Numbered from the stretch's first letter, positions 24,599 to 34,294 are shown. The stretch: DNA of 64,000 bases from Agromyces larvae (GCF_022811705.1 NZ_CP094528.1:3844001-3908000); one strand, 5' to 3'. The notes: generated from the sequence alone by a model not told the origin. Program-made: numbers and translations.

Positions 24599-25377
24599 CG
24601 CGGTCCCCTTCCGCTGCGGACCCGATCGCGGTCGCGATCGAGGGTGCCCACGGGCGCCCAGCCGCGGCGGATGCCGCCCGAGGCGCTCGGCCGGCCGTCA
24701 CGCGACCGGTACACGATGTACGGCCGGAACAGGTAGTGCACCGGCGCGGTGAAGGCGTGCACCAGCCGGGTGAACGGCCAGATCATGAACAGCAGCATGC
24801 CGATGACGGTGTGCAGCTGGAACGCGAACGACGCCTCGGACATCGCGGCGATGTCGGGCTGGAAGACGAACAGCGACCGGAACCACGGCGACACCGTCTC
24901 GCGGTAGGTGGTGTCCTCGTGCGGCCCGAAGACGCTGATCACGGTGGTCGCGAGACCGGCGACGATGGCCGCGACGAGCACCACGTACATGGTCTTGTCG
25001 TTCTTCGTCGTCGCCATGAACACCGGCCCGGTGGTGCGGCGCCGCCAGATCAGGATGGCGACGCCGGCGATGGTCGCGAAGCCGGCGACCGATCCGAGCC
25101 CGAGCGCCATCACGTGGTACACGTCCTCGGTGACGCCGACCGCCTCGGTCCACTCCTTCGGGATGAACAGTCCGACGACGTGGCCGACGATCACGACCAG
25201 GATGCCGAAGTGGAACAGCGGCGACCCGATGCGCAGCAGCCGCGACTCGTAGAGCTGCGACGACCGGGTGGTCCACCCGAACTGGTCGTACCGGTAGCGC
25301 CAGATCAGCCCGCCCACGAGCACGGCGACCATGACATAGGGCAGGATGCCCCAGAGCAGCAGGTCCCACACGGTCAT
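24595..25377 (-). CDS. narI: respiratory nitrate reductase gamma subunit (cytochrome b)
   Basis: A 260-residue membrane subunit with about five transmembrane helices that takes electrons from menaquinol and passes them through two b hemes to NarH. His residues suited for heme ligation are seen in P-L-F-H-F-G (helix 2), V-V-G-H-V-V-G and L-H-T-V-I-G-M. The C-terminal ~35 residues are a basic cytoplasmic tail. ATG overlaps the narJ stop by four bases (ATGA). Confidence 0.93.
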   Translation of the reverse strand: MTVWDLLLWGILPYVMVAVLVGGLIWRYRYDQFGWTTRSSQLYESRLLRIGSPLFHFGILVVIVGHVVGLFIPKEWTEAVGVTEDVYHVMALGLGSVAGFATIAGVAILIWRRRTTGPVFMATTKNDKTMYVVLVAAIVAGLATTVISVFGPHEDTTYRETVSPWFRSLFVFQPDIAAMSEASFAFQLHTVIGMLLFMIWPFTRLVHAFTAPVHYLFRPYIVYRSRDGRPSASGGIRRGWAPVGTLDRDRDRVRSGRGPR

Positions 25378-26045
25378 CGCCGGCCTCCTGTCGCCATCAC
25401 ACCCGTCGGCACGGGCGCCGTCGGCTCGAGCGGAATGAGCCTGGGGTCGGTCGCATCCAGCCCGACGGTTTCGCTCGGCGGCCCGGCGGCCGCCATCGCC
25501 ATCGCCTGCTGGCGGTCCTCGGGCGAGCGGCCGGGCAGCGTGGCGCAGACCGCGGCGACGACGCCGGCGTACGGCGAGCCGCGTTCGGCGAGGGCGATGC
25601 GGATGAGTTCGAGGCTCGCCCGGTACGACTGCAGCAGGTCGGCGCCGTCGTCGGGCCGGTGCCTGGCGTACTCGAGCACGAGCGGCAGGTGATCGGGCAG
25701 TTCCCCGGTGTCGCCGAGCACGAGCCCGGCCTCGCGGTAGCGCTGCTTGAACTCGGCGAGCACCATGCCGCGCCGGCGGGTGTCGCCGTCGGTCCAGTAC
25801 GAGAGGTACAGCGCGTGCCGCTTCGACAGATCGAAGACGTCGACGTACGCGCGCTGCACCTCGGCGGCCGGGGTGGTCGCCCACCAGTCGAGCAGCGGGG
25901 CGAAGGACGCCTCGGCCGCCGGCGCCGACTCGGCCAGAGCGCGGCGGATGACGCCGGCGAGGCCGAGCACGTCCTCGTCGGGATAGCCGAGGCACACCGA
26001 CGCCGCCTGGTACACGACCGGGCGAGAAATCCGCGCCGTGGCCAT
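25374..26045 (-). CDS. narJ: nitrate reductase assembly chaperone
   Basis: A 223-residue TorD/NarJ-type chaperone that holds NarG while the molybdenum cofactor is inserted. The typical segment A-Y-V-D-V-F-D-L-S-K-R-H-A-L-Y-L is present near residue 65, followed by R-G-M-V-L-A-E-F-K-Q-R-Y-R-E-A-G. The start codon shares one base with the narH stop (TGATG), and the stop overlaps narI. The Pro/Thr-rich C-terminus (~last 45 residues) is variable in this family. Confidence 0.92.
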   Translation of the reverse strand: MATARISRPVVYQAASVCLGYPDEDVLGLAGVIRRALAESAPAAEASFAPLLDWWATTPAAEVQRAYVDVFDLSKRHALYLSYWTDGDTRRRGMVLAEFKQRYREAGLVLGDTGELPDHLPLVLEYARHRPDDGADLLQSYRASLELIRIALAERGSPYAGVVAAVCATLPGRSPEDRQQAMAMAAAGPPSETVGLDATDPRLIPLEPTAPVPTGVMATGGRR

Positions 26046-27721
26046 CAGGAGTCCTCGCCCTCGCCGCGCTTGGGGAAGAGTCCGGGCGGGGCGCCGTTGC
26101 CGTCCCAGTTGAGCAGGTTCACCCGGCCGCGCAGCGAGGCGCCGCTCGCGGCGCCGTCGGAGGTCTGCCGGTCGCGCAGCGCCTGGAACGTCTCGACCGC
26201 GACGGGTGCCGGGCGCCCGCTCGCCTCGCCGAACGGACCCGACTCGCCGCCCATCTCGTACGGCCCGCCGTCGAAGTCGAGCGAGCAGCCGAGCTCCTCG
26301 AGCTCGTGCGCCTGCTCGTAGTGCGCGGTCGGGATGACGTACCGCTCCTCGTACTTCGCGATCGCGAGCAGCCGGTACATCTCCATCACGGTCGACTCGG
26401 TCATCCCGACCGACGCCGGGATCGAGTCGTCGCGCGCGCGGTCGAGCGTGACATCCCGCATGAACGCGCGCATCGCGGCCAGCTTGCGCAGCACGCCCGT
26501 GACCAGATCGGTGTCGCCCGCGGTGAACAGCTCGGCGAGGTACTCGACGGGGATGCGCAGCGCCTCGATCGCGCCGAACAGGGTGCCGGCCGCCTCGGCG
26601 TCGTGGCCCTGGTCGCGCAGCAGGTCGACGATCGGCGACAGCGGCGGGATGTACCAGACCATCGGCATCGTGCGGTACTCGGGGTGCAGCGGCAGCGCGA
26701 CCCGGTACTTCTTCGCGAGCGCGTACACCGGCGAGCGGCGGGCCGCGTCCATCCAGTCGTCGGGGATGCCCTGCTCGCGCGCCGCGCGGATCACCTCGGG
26801 GTCGTCGGGGTCGAGCATCAGGTCGAGCTGAGCCTCGTAGAGGTCCTGCTCGTTCGGCGTCGACGCCGCCTCGGTCACCCGGTCCGCGTCGTACAGGAAC
26901 AGCCCGAGGTAGCGCAGGCGCCCCACACAGGTCTCGCTGCACACCGTCGGGATGCCGACCTCGAGCCGCGGGTAGCAGAGCGTGCACTTCTCGGCCTTGC
27001 CGGTCTTGTGGTTGAAGTAGATCTTCTTGTAGGGGCATCCGGTGATGCACTGCCGCCAGCCCCGGCACCGGTCCTGGTCGACGAGGACGATGCCGTCCTC
27101 CTCCCGCTTGTAGATCGCGCCCGACGGGCACGAGGCCATGCATGACGGGTTGAGGCAGTGCTCGCAGATCCGCGGCAGGTAGAACATGAACGTCTGCTCG
27201 AACTGGAACTTGATCGCCTCTTCGCTCTCGCGGCGCACCTTCTGCACGATCGGGTCGAGGTGGCCGTGCTCGGTCGCGCCGCCGAGGTCGTCGTCCCAGT
27301 TCGCCGACCAGGTGATCTTGGTGTCCTCCCCCGTGATGAGCGACTTGGGCCGCGCCACCGGGAAGTCGTCGCCCAGCGGCGCGTCGATGAGGGTCTGGTA
27401 GTCGTACGTCCACGGCTCGTAGTAGTCCTCGAGCTTGGGCTGCACGGGCGACGAGAAGATCGTGAGCAGACGCTTCAGCCGGCTGCCGGTGCGCAGCTTC
27501 AGGCGGCCGCGCGAGTTCAGCTCCCAGCCGCCGCGCCACTGCTCCTGGTCTTCGTAGCGACGCGGGTAGCCCTGCCCGGGCCGGGTCTCGACGTTGTTGA
27601 ACCACACGTACTCGGTGCCCGCCCGGTTCGTCCACGCCTGCTTGCACGTGACCGAGCAGGTGTGGCATCCGATGCACTTGTCGAGGTTCATCACCATGCC
27701 CATCTGGGCCATGACTCGCAC
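26045..27721 (-). CDS. narH: respiratory nitrate reductase beta subunit (iron-sulfur)
   Basis: A 558-residue electron-transfer subunit with four Fe-S clusters. Cys motifs are C-I-G-C-H-T-C-S-V-T-C-K near the N-terminus, C-E-H-C-L-N-P-S-C-M-A-S-C-P (~residue 180), C-R-G-W-R-Q-C-I-T-G-C-P with the Trp that marks the 3Fe-4S site, and C-T-L-C-Y-P with V-C-S-E-T-C. It links NarI to NarG on the cytoplasmic face. GTG 27721 is chosen because GAAGGGGGG sits about 10 nt upstream; ATG 27712 is an alternative. Confidence 0.94.
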   Translation of the reverse strand: MRVMAQMGMVMNLDKCIGCHTCSVTCKQAWTNRAGTEYVWFNNVETRPGQGYPRRYEDQEQWRGGWELNSRGRLKLRTGSRLKRLLTIFSSPVQPKLEDYYEPWTYDYQTLIDAPLGDDFPVARPKSLITGEDTKITWSANWDDDLGGATEHGHLDPIVQKVRRESEEAIKFQFEQTFMFYLPRICEHCLNPSCMASCPSGAIYKREEDGIVLVDQDRCRGWRQCITGCPYKKIYFNHKTGKAEKCTLCYPRLEVGIPTVCSETCVGRLRYLGLFLYDADRVTEAASTPNEQDLYEAQLDLMLDPDDPEVIRAAREQGIPDDWMDAARRSPVYALAKKYRVALPLHPEYRTMPMVWYIPPLSPIVDLLRDQGHDAEAAGTLFGAIEALRIPVEYLAELFTAGDTDLVTGVLRKLAAMRAFMRDVTLDRARDDSIPASVGMTESTVMEMYRLLAIAKYEERYVIPTAHYEQAHELEELGCSLDFDGGPYEMGGESGPFGEASGRPAPVAVETFQALRDRQTSDGAASGASLRGRVNLLNWDGNGAPPGLFPKRGEGEDS

Positions 27722-27752
27722 GATTCGCTCGCCCCCCTTCTCAGTTCCGGTC

Positions 27753-30700
27753 TCAGTACTGCACGTCTTGCGATCGCCGGCGGATGGTCGCCACCAGGTC
27801 GCGCTGGTTGCCCGTCGGGCCGAGGTAGTTGAACGTGTACGACAGTTGCGCGTACCCGCCGATGAGGTGCGTCGGCTTCACCAGCAGCCGGGTCACCGAG
27901 TTGTGGATGCCGCCGCGCTTGCCGGTCGCCTCCGACTTCGGCACGTCGATCGTGCGCTCCTGCGCGTGGTGCACGTAGACGACGCCCTCGGGCATCCGGT
28001 GCGACACGATCGCCCGGCCCACCAGCACGCCGTTCGAGTTCACACACTCGACCCAGTCGTTGTCGGCCGCGCCGATCGCCGAGGCATCCGCCGGGCTCAT
28101 CCACACCGTCGGCCCGCCGCGCGAGAGCGAGAGCATGAACAGGTTGTCCTGGTACTCCGAGTGGATCGACCACTTCGAGTGCGGCGTGAGGTAGCGCACG
28201 ACCACCTGCTGCCCGCCGTCGGGCCCGAGGCGCGGCTCACCGAACAGACGGTGCATGTCCAGCGGCGGCCGGTACGTCGGCATCGCCTCGCCGAGGTCGC
28301 GCATCCAGTCGTGGTCGAGGTAGAAGTGCATCCGCCCGGTGAGGGTGTGGAACGGCTTCAGCCGCTCGATGTTCACCGTGAACGGCGCGTAGCGCCGGCC
28401 GCCCGTCTCGGATCCCGACCATTCGGGGCTCGTGATCACCGGCACGGGCGCGGCCTGCGTCATTGCGAACGTGATGCGCTTCTCCTCGCTGCCCTCGGCG
28501 AGGTCGGCGAGCGGCTTGCCGACCCGCTTCTCGAGGCTGCGGAAGCCCTGCACCGCGAGCTCGCCGTTCGTCGTGCCCGAGAACGACAGGATCGCCTCGG
28601 CGAGCTTCACGTCGGTGTCGATCGCGGGCCGCCCCTCGGCGGCGCCGCCGAGCATGACGCCGTTCTTCTGCGCCAGCCGGTCGACCTCGTGCGCGACGTC
28701 GTAGGTGACGTTCTTGATCGTGAAGCCCAGCTTGTCGGCGAGCGGCCCGACGGTCGCGAGCTTGTCGGCGATCGCGGTGTAGTCGCGCTCGACGACCGCG
28801 AACACCGGCATCGTCTTGCCGGGGATGGGCGCCACGTCGCCGCGCGCCCAGTCGCGCACCACGCCGCCCGGCTGCGTCGTCTCGCCGGGGGTGTCGTGCT
28901 GCATCGGCACGGCGACCAGATCCTTGCGGGTGCCGAGGTGCGTCGCCGCCATCCGCGACAGATCGCGCGCGATCGCGTGGAACAGGTCGAAGTCGCTCTT
29001 CGCCTCCCACGGCGGGTCGATCGCGGGCGTGAACGCGTGCACGAACGGGTGCATGTCGGTCGACGACAGGTCGTGCTTCTCGTACCAGGTCGCCGCCGGG
29101 AACACGACGTCGCTCAGCAGCGTCGTCGACGTCATGCGGAAGTCGGCCGAGACGAGCAGATCGAGCTTGCCCTCGGGGATCTCGTCGCGCCAGCGCACGT
29201 CGTTGGGACGCACGGATGCCTCGTCGGTGGCCATCACGTTCGAGTGCGTGCCGAGCAGGTACTTCAGGAAGTACTCGTTGCCCTTGGCGCTCGACCCCAT
29301 CAGGTTGGACCGCCACAGCGTGAGCAGCCGCGGCCAGTTCTCGGGGGCGTCGACGTCGCTGATCGCCGACTTCAGCGAGCCGTCGGCCAGCGACCCGGCG
29401 ACGTAGGACGCGGCATCCACCGCCGTACCCGCCTCGACCGCCGCCGCGGCCGCATCGGCGACGTCGAGCGGGTTCCGGTCGAACTGCGGGTAGAACGGCA
29501 TCCAGCCGAGCCGCGCCGACTGCGCGATCGTGTCGGCCGTGTGCATGCCCGTCAGGTTGCCCTCGGCGAGCGGCGACGCGAGCGCGTCCGCCGAATAGCC
29601 GTCGAACCGCCACTGGTCGGTGTGCATGTACCAGTACGACGTGCCGGTCATGGTGCGCGGCGGGCGCGACCAGTCGAGGGCGTTCGCCAGCGACAGCCAG
29701 CCGGTGATCGGGCGGCACTTCTCCTGCCCGACGTAGTGCGCCCAGCCGCCGCCGTTGCGGCCCATCGCCCCGGTGAGGATCAGCAGCGCGAGGATCGAGC
29801 GGTACGTGGCATCCCCGTGGAACCACTGGCAGATGCCCGCGCCCATGATGATCATCGACCGGCCGCCCGAGTCGAGGGAGTTCTGCGACAGTTCGCGGGA
29901 GACGCGGATGCACGCCTCGGCCGGCACCCCGGTGATGTCCTCCTGCCAGGCCGGCGTGTACGGGGTCTCGCGGTCGTCGTACCCGGTCGGCCACTCGCCC
30001 GGCAGGCCCTCGCGGCCGACGCCGTACTGGGCGAGCAGCAGGTCGAACACGGTCGTCACGAGGGCGGTCGTGCCGTCGGGTTTGGCGATGCGGGTCGCGG
30101 GCACCCCGCGACGCAGCACCGCGCCCGATCCGTCGGGTGCGTCGAACCGGGGGAGCAGCACCTCGGTCGCCGAGGCTTCGACCTTCGCGTCGCGGATCGA
30201 GAGCGCCGGCTGCACCTCGCCCAGGTCGAGGTTCCAGCGGCCCTCGCCCGACTCCGCATAGCGGAAGCCCATCGAGCCGTTCGGCACGACCGGCTCGCCG
30301 GTCGCCGCCTCCAGCACGACGGTCTTCCACGCGTCCTCGGGGGCGGATGCCTCGCCGCCGAGGTCTGCGCTTGTCAGGAACCGCCCCGGGATCAGCCCGC
30401 CGTCGGCGTGCTCCACCAGCGTGATGAGGTGCGGCAGGTCGGTGTACTTGCGCGAATAGTCGACGAAGAACGGCTCGCGGCGGTCGACGTAGTGCTCCTT
30501 CAGCAGCACGTGCCCCATCGCCATCGCCAGCGCCGCGTCCGTGCCGGCCTGGCACGGCAGCCACTCGTCGGCGAACTTCGTGTTGTCGGCGTAGTCGGGG
30601 CTGACGGTCACCACCTTTGTGCCGCGGTAGCGCACCTCGGCCATCCAGTGCGCATCCGGCGTGCGGGTGACGGGCACGTTGGATCCCCACATCACCAGGT

Positions 30701-31478
30701 ACGTGGCATCCCACCAGTCGCCCGACTCGGGGACATCCGTCTGATCGCCGAAGACCTGCGGGCTCGCGACCGGCAGGTCGGCGTACCAGTCGTAGAAGCT
30801 CGTCATCACGCCGCCGACCAACTGGGTGAAGCGCGTGCCGATGCAGTGCGACACCATCGACATCGCCGGGATCGGGCTGAAGCCCGCGACCCGGTCGGGG
30901 CCGTACTCCTTGATCGTGTGCACGTAGCCCGCGGCGACCAGCTCGACCGCCTCGGCCCAGCTCGCCCGCACCAGCCCGCCCTTGCCGCGCGCCTGCTGGT
31001 AGCGGCGGCGCGTCTCGGGGTTCGTCGTGACATCGTGGATCGCGAGCACCGGGTCGCCGCCGTGCCGCGCCTTCGCCTCCCGGTACGCCTCGAGCAGCAC
31101 GCCCCGCACGTACGGGTACCGCACCCGGGTCGGCGAATAGGTGTACCACGAGAACGCAGCCCCGCGGGGGCAACCGCGGGGCTCGTATTCGGGGCGATCG
31201 GGGCCGACGCTCGGGTAGTCGGTCTGCTGCGCCTCCCACGTGATGATGCCGTCCTTGACGTACACCTTCCACGAGCACGACCCCGTGCAGTTCACGCCGT
31301 GCGTCGAGCGCACCACCTTGTCGTGGCTCCATCGCTCACGGTAGAACGCGTCGCCCTGGCGACCCCCCTCGCGGAACACCGCGCGATGGTCGGACGTCTC
31401 GTCCCATCGCGTGAAGAAACGCCCGACCGCGAGCAACGCGTCGGACGCCGGACCATCCACTCCGATCGAGGGCGTCAT
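27753..31478 (-). CDS. narG: respiratory nitrate reductase alpha subunit (molybdopterin)
   Basis: A 1241-residue catalytic subunit that reduces nitrate to nitrite with the bis-MGD cofactor. The N-terminal FS0 cluster region is T-H-G-V-N-C-T-G-S-C-S-W (His plus Cys ligands), continuing to Y-E-P-R-G-C-P-R-G-A. Mo-bisMGD oxidoreductase segments cover most of the chain, and the C-terminal molydopterin dinucleotide-binding domain includes S-I-H-S-E-Y-Q-D-N. Length equals that of other NarG proteins, with no twin-Arg signal, so cytoplasmic. First gene of the narGHJI-narK operon. Leaderless: TATCGT lies 7 nt before ATG 31478. Confidence 0.96.
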   Translation of the reverse strand: MTPSIGVDGPASDALLAVGRFFTRWDETSDHRAVFREGGRQGDAFYRERWSHDKVVRSTHGVNCTGSCSWKVYVKDGIITWEAQQTDYPSVGPDRPEYEPRGCPRGAAFSWYTYSPTRVRYPYVRGVLLEAYREAKARHGGDPVLAIHDVTTNPETRRRYQQARGKGGLVRASWAEAVELVAAGYVHTIKEYGPDRVAGFSPIPAMSMVSHCIGTRFTQLVGGVMTSFYDWYADLPVASPQVFGDQTDVPESGDWWDATYLVMWGSNVPVTRTPDAHWMAEVRYRGTKVVTVSPDYADNTKFADEWLPCQAGTDAALAMAMGHVLLKEHYVDRREPFFVDYSRKYTDLPHLITLVEHADGGLIPGRFLTSADLGGEASAPEDAWKTVVLEAATGEPVVPNGSMGFRYAESGEGRWNLDLGEVQPALSIRDAKVEASATEVLLPRFDAPDGSGAVLRRGVPATRIAKPDGTTALVTTVFDLLLAQYGVGREGLPGEWPTGYDDRETPYTPAWQEDITGVPAEACIRVSRELSQNSLDSGGRSMIIMGAGICQWFHGDATYRSILALLILTGAMGRNGGGWAHYVGQEKCRPITGWLSLANALDWSRPPRTMTGTSYWYMHTDQWRFDGYSADALASPLAEGNLTGMHTADTIAQSARLGWMPFYPQFDRNPLDVADAAAAAVEAGTAVDAASYVAGSLADGSLKSAISDVDAPENWPRLLTLWRSNLMGSSAKGNEYFLKYLLGTHSNVMATDEASVRPNDVRWRDEIPEGKLDLLVSADFRMTSTTLLSDVVFPAATWYEKHDLSSTDMHPFVHAFTPAIDPPWEAKSDFDLFHAIARDLSRMAATHLGTRKDLVAVPMQHDTPGETTQPGGVVRDWARGDVAPIPGKTMPVFAVVERDYTAIADKLATVGPLADKLGFTIKNVTYDVAHEVDRLAQKNGVMLGGAAEGRPAIDTDVKLAEAILSFSGTTNGELAVQGFRSLEKRVGKPLADLAEGSEEKRITFAMTQAAPVPVITSPEWSGSETGGRRYAPFTVNIERLKPFHTLTGRMHFYLDHDWMRDLGEAMPTYRPPLDMHRLFGEPRLGPDGGQQVVVRYLTPHSKWSIHSEYQDNLFMLSLSRGGPTVWMSPADASAIGAADNDWVECVNSNGVLVGRAIVSHRMPEGVVYVHHAQERTIDVPKSEATGKRGGIHNSVTRLLVKPTHLIGGYAQLSYTFNYLGPTGNQRDLVATIRRRSQDVQY

Positions 31479-31480
31479 AT

Positions 31481-31496
31481 CTCGGACGATACCGAG
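31481..31496. promoter_or_regulatory. nar promoter -10 framed by an inverted repeat
   Basis: CTCGG-ACGATA-CCGAG. The six central bases read TATCGT on the minus strand and form the -10 of a leaderless narG promoter (7 nt to ATG 31478). The exact framing by 5-bp arms suggests an operator that occludes or activates this promoter, for instance for an oxygen or nitrate regulator. Confidence 0.55.
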
Positions 31497-31533
31497 CGAT
31501 CGTCGGGTTAGGCCAGCCTTGGCTGACGGCGCG

Positions 31534-31579
31534 CCGTGCATTCGATCGGGGCGGAGCCGTGCATCCGATCGAGGCAGAA
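31534..31579. repeat. 23-bp imperfect tandem repeat upstream of a hydrolase gene
   Basis: Units 31534..31556 and 31557..31579 match at most positions and each contains CGATCG. They lie in the narG/hydrolase divergent region directly before the hydrolase start. Possibly two operator sites or simple duplication. Confidence 0.6.
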
Positions 31580-31586
31580 TGGCCGC

Positions 31587-32396
31587 ATGCCCTCGCTGCC
31601 CCCGCTCACCGAGATGCCGGACCCCCAGTTCGTGATCTCGGGCGACGCACGCCGCATCGCGACGTACACCTGGGGCGACGAGGACGCGCCGACCGTGCTC
31701 GCGGTGCACGGATTCGCCTCGAGCTGCCGCGACAACTGGGTGACCACGGGCTGGGTGCGCGACCTCACCCGCGCCGGGTTCCGCGTGCTCGGCGTCGACC
31801 AACTCGGCCACGGCGCGAGCGACCGGGCGACCGACCCGGTCGCGTACGCGATGGACGCGCTCGTCGCCGACCTCGTCGCGGTGCTCGACACCTACCTCAT
31901 CGACGCCGTCGGCTACCTCGGCTACTCGCTCGGCGCGCGCGTCGGCTGGCAGCTCGCGGTCGCGGCACCCGACCGGGTCGAGCGGGCCGTGCTCGGCGGC
32001 ATCCCCGACGGGCGCCCGCTCGCCCGACTCCAGATCGAGCAGGCGCGCGCGTACGCCACCGAGGGCACGCCCGTGACCGACCCCGTCACCCGCACCTACG
32101 TCGCCCTTGCCGAACGCGTGCCGGGCAACGACCTGCGCGCGCTCGTCGCGCTCGCCGAGGGCATGCGGCTCGGCGGCGATGCCGACCCCGACCCCCTGAA
32201 CCCGCCGCGCCAGCCCGTGCTGTTCGCCACGGGCGCCGACGACGCCATCATCGAGCAGTCGCGCGCGCTCGCCGACCTCACCCCCGCGGGGGAGTTCGCC
32301 GAGATCCCGGGCCGCCACCACTTCAACGCGCCCGGCTCGCGGGTCTTCCGCCAGGCGGGCGTCGCGTACCTTCGGGCGGGTTCCTCCCAGCCCTGA
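31587..32396 (+). CDS. alpha/beta-fold hydrolase
   Basis: A 269-residue hydrolase. The oxyanion region is V-L-A-V-H-G-F-A-S-S (residues ~32-41), the nucleophile Ser lies in the elbow G-Y-S-L-G (~residue 113), the acid is likely Asp in A-T-G-A-D-D and the base His in I-P-G-R-H-H-F-N. ATG 31587 follows a weak CAGAAT hexamer at 6 nt. It is 17 bp upstream of the helicase gene. The natural ester, lactone or amide substrate is unknown. Confidence 0.85.
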   Translation: MPSLPPLTEMPDPQFVISGDARRIATYTWGDEDAPTVLAVHGFASSCRDNWVTTGWVRDLTRAGFRVLGVDQLGHGASDRATDPVAYAMDALVADLVAVLDTYLIDAVGYLGYSLGARVGWQLAVAAPDRVERAVLGGIPDGRPLARLQIEQARAYATEGTPVTDPVTRTYVALAERVPGNDLRALVALAEGMRLGGDADPDPLNPPRQPVLFATGADDAIIEQSRALADLTPAGEFAEIPGRHHFNAPGSRVFRQAGVAYLRAGSSQP

Positions 32397-32400
32397 GGGA

Positions 32401-32406
32401 TACCGT
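32401..32406 (+). promoter_or_regulatory. -10 element, possible leaderless promoter of the helicase
   Basis: TACCGT ends 7 nt before ATG 32414, just after the hydrolase stop codon, so the helicase may have its own promoter in addition to read-through. Confidence 0.4.
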
Positions 32407-32413
32407 TGGTGTC

Positions 32414-34294
32414 ATGAGCGAATCGGATGCCGCGCCCACCGCCGAGACGGAAGCGCCGGCGACCCCGACCTTCGCCGACCTCGGCCTCGACGACCGGGTG
32501 CTGAAAGCATTGAAAGACGTCGGCTACGAGACCCCCTCGGCGATCCAGGCGGCGACGATCCCGCCGCTGCTCGAGGGGCACGACGTGCTCGGCACCGCGC
32601 AGACCGGCACCGGCAAGACCGCCGCGTTCGCGCTGCCGATCCTCTCGCGACTGGATGTCTCGCAGAAGACGCCGCAGGCGCTCGTGCTCGCCCCCACGCG
32701 CGAGCTCGCACTGCAGGTCTGCGAGGCGTTCGAGCGGTACGCCGCGCACCTGCGCGGCGTGCACGTGCTGCCCGTCTACGGCGGGCAGGGGTACGGCGTG
32801 CAGCTGTCGGCGCTGCGCCGCGGCGTGCACATCGTCGTCGGCACCCCGGGCCGCATCATGGACCACCTCGACAAGGGCACCCTCGACCTCTCGGAGCTCA
32901 AGTACCTCGTGCTCGACGAGGCCGACGAGATGCTGAAGATGGGCTTCGCCGAGGACGTCGAATCGATCCTCTCCGACACCCCCGACGACAAGCAGGTCGC
33001 ACTGTTCTCCGCGACGATGCCGGCGCCCATCCGCCGCATCTCGGGGCAGTACCTGAGCGACCCCGTCGAGATCAACGTCAAGACGAAGACCACGACCGCC
33101 GCGAACATCACCCAGCGCTACCTCGTCGTCTCGTACGCGCAGAAGGTCGACGCGCTCACCCGCATCCTCGAGGTCGAGGCGTTCGAGGGCGCGATCGTGT
33201 TCGTGCGCACCAAGACCGAGACCGAGACCCTCGCCGAGAAGCTGCGCGCCCGCGGGTTCTCGGCCGCCGCGATCAACGGCGACCTCAGCCAGCAGCAGCG
33301 CGAGCGCACGGTCGAGCAGCTGAAGTCGGGCAAGCTCGACATCCTGGTCGCCACGGATGTCGCGGCCAGAGGCCTCGACGTCGACCGCATCAGCCACGTC
33401 GTCAACTTCGACATCCCGACCGACACCGAGTCGTACGTGCACCGCATCGGGCGCACCGGCCGGGCCGGCCGCACGGGCGACGCGATCAGCTTCGTCACGC
33501 CGCGCGAGCAGCGACTGCTCACCTCGATCGAACGCGCGACCCGGCAGCCGCTCACCCGCATGCAGCTGCCGAACGTCGACGAGGTCAACGCCACGCGCCT
33601 CTCGCGGTTCGACGACGGCATCACCGCCGCCCTCGAACAGGCCGAGCGCATCGCCGGGTTCCGCGACATCATCGCGCACTACGTCGAGCACCACGACGTG
33701 CCCGAGACCGATGTCGCGGCGGCGCTCGCCGTGCTGGCGCAGGGCGACACCCCGCTGCTGCTCAGCCCCGAAGAGGAGATCCGTGCGCTGGACGACCGGC
33801 GCGGGCGCACCCGCGACGACCGCGGCCGCGACGACCGAGGCGACCGCGGTCGCGGCTCGCGCTTCGACGACGACCGCCCTCGGCGCGACGACCGCGGCGA
33901 CCGAGGCGACCGCCCCGAACGCCGGCGGCGCGAGGCATCCGGCCCGATGGCCACCTACCGCATCGCCGTCGGCCGTCGCCACCGCGTCGAGCCGCGGCAG
34001 ATCGTCGGCGCCCTCGCGAACGAGGGCGGCCTGCGCCGCGAGGACTTCGGGCACATCGACATCCGACCCGACTTCTCGCTCGTCGAGCTTCCCGCCGACC
34101 TGCCGCGCGACGTGTTCGACCGGTTGGAGCGCACCCGCGTGAGCGGCCGGCTCATCGAACTGCGGCCCGACACGGGCGCCCCCGCCCGGCGCGGCGGCGG
34201 ATACGGTCGCGATGACCGCCGCGGCGGTTTCGACCGCGACGACCGGGGCGGCGCCGACCGCCCTGCACGCAAGCCGCGGCACCGCCCCTCCTGA
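32414..34294 (+). CDS. deaD: DEAD-box RNA helicase, DeaD/CsdA-like, with DbpA-type RNA-binding domain
   Basis: A 626-residue ATP-dependent RNA helicase for ribosome assembly or RNA turnover. Core motifs run in order: Q motif around F-A-D-L-G-L, motif I A-Q-T-G-T-G-K-T, Ia P-T-R-E-L-A, T-P-G-R, II D-E-A-D, III S-A-T, and VI H-R-I-G-R-T-G-R. Residues ~455-515 are an Arg/Asp/Gly-rich flexible linker (repeats of D-R-G-D-R). The DbpA RNA-recognition fold follows (Y-R-I-A-V-G-R-R-H-R, then I-V-G-A-L-A-N-E-G-G), and the tail is again RGG/RDD-rich. Usual length for actinobacterial DeaD. Confidence 0.93.
   Translation: MSESDAAPTAETEAPATPTFADLGLDDRVLKALKDVGYETPSAIQAATIPPLLEGHDVLGTAQTGTGKTAAFALPILSRLDVSQKTPQALVLAPTRELALQVCEAFERYAAHLRGVHVLPVYGGQGYGVQLSALRRGVHIVVGTPGRIMDHLDKGTLDLSELKYLVLDEADEMLKMGFAEDVESILSDTPDDKQVALFSATMPAPIRRISGQYLSDPVEINVKTKTTTAANITQRYLVVSYAQKVDALTRILEVEAFEGAIVFVRTKTETETLAEKLRARGFSAAAINGDLSQQQRERTVEQLKSGKLDILVATDVAARGLDVDRISHVVNFDIPTDTESYVHRIGRTGRAGRTGDAISFVTPREQRLLTSIERATRQPLTRMQLPNVDEVNATRLSRFDDGITAALEQAERIAGFRDIIAHYVEHHDVPETDVAAALAVLAQGDTPLLLSPEEEIRALDDRRGRTRDDRGRDDRGDRGRGSRFDDDRPRRDDRGDRGDRPERRRREASGPMATYRIAVGRRHRVEPRQIVGALANEGGLRREDFGHIDIRPDFSLVELPADLPRDVFDRLERTRVSGRLIELRPDTGAPARRGGGYGRDDRRGGFDRDDRGGADRPARKPRHRPS

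Noticed and set aside
27594..31511. A 1305-codon open frame on the plus strand opposite narG
   Set aside because: It is the antisense shadow of narG/narH, Arg/Val/His-rich, with no domain; GC-rich codon bias keeps such frames open.
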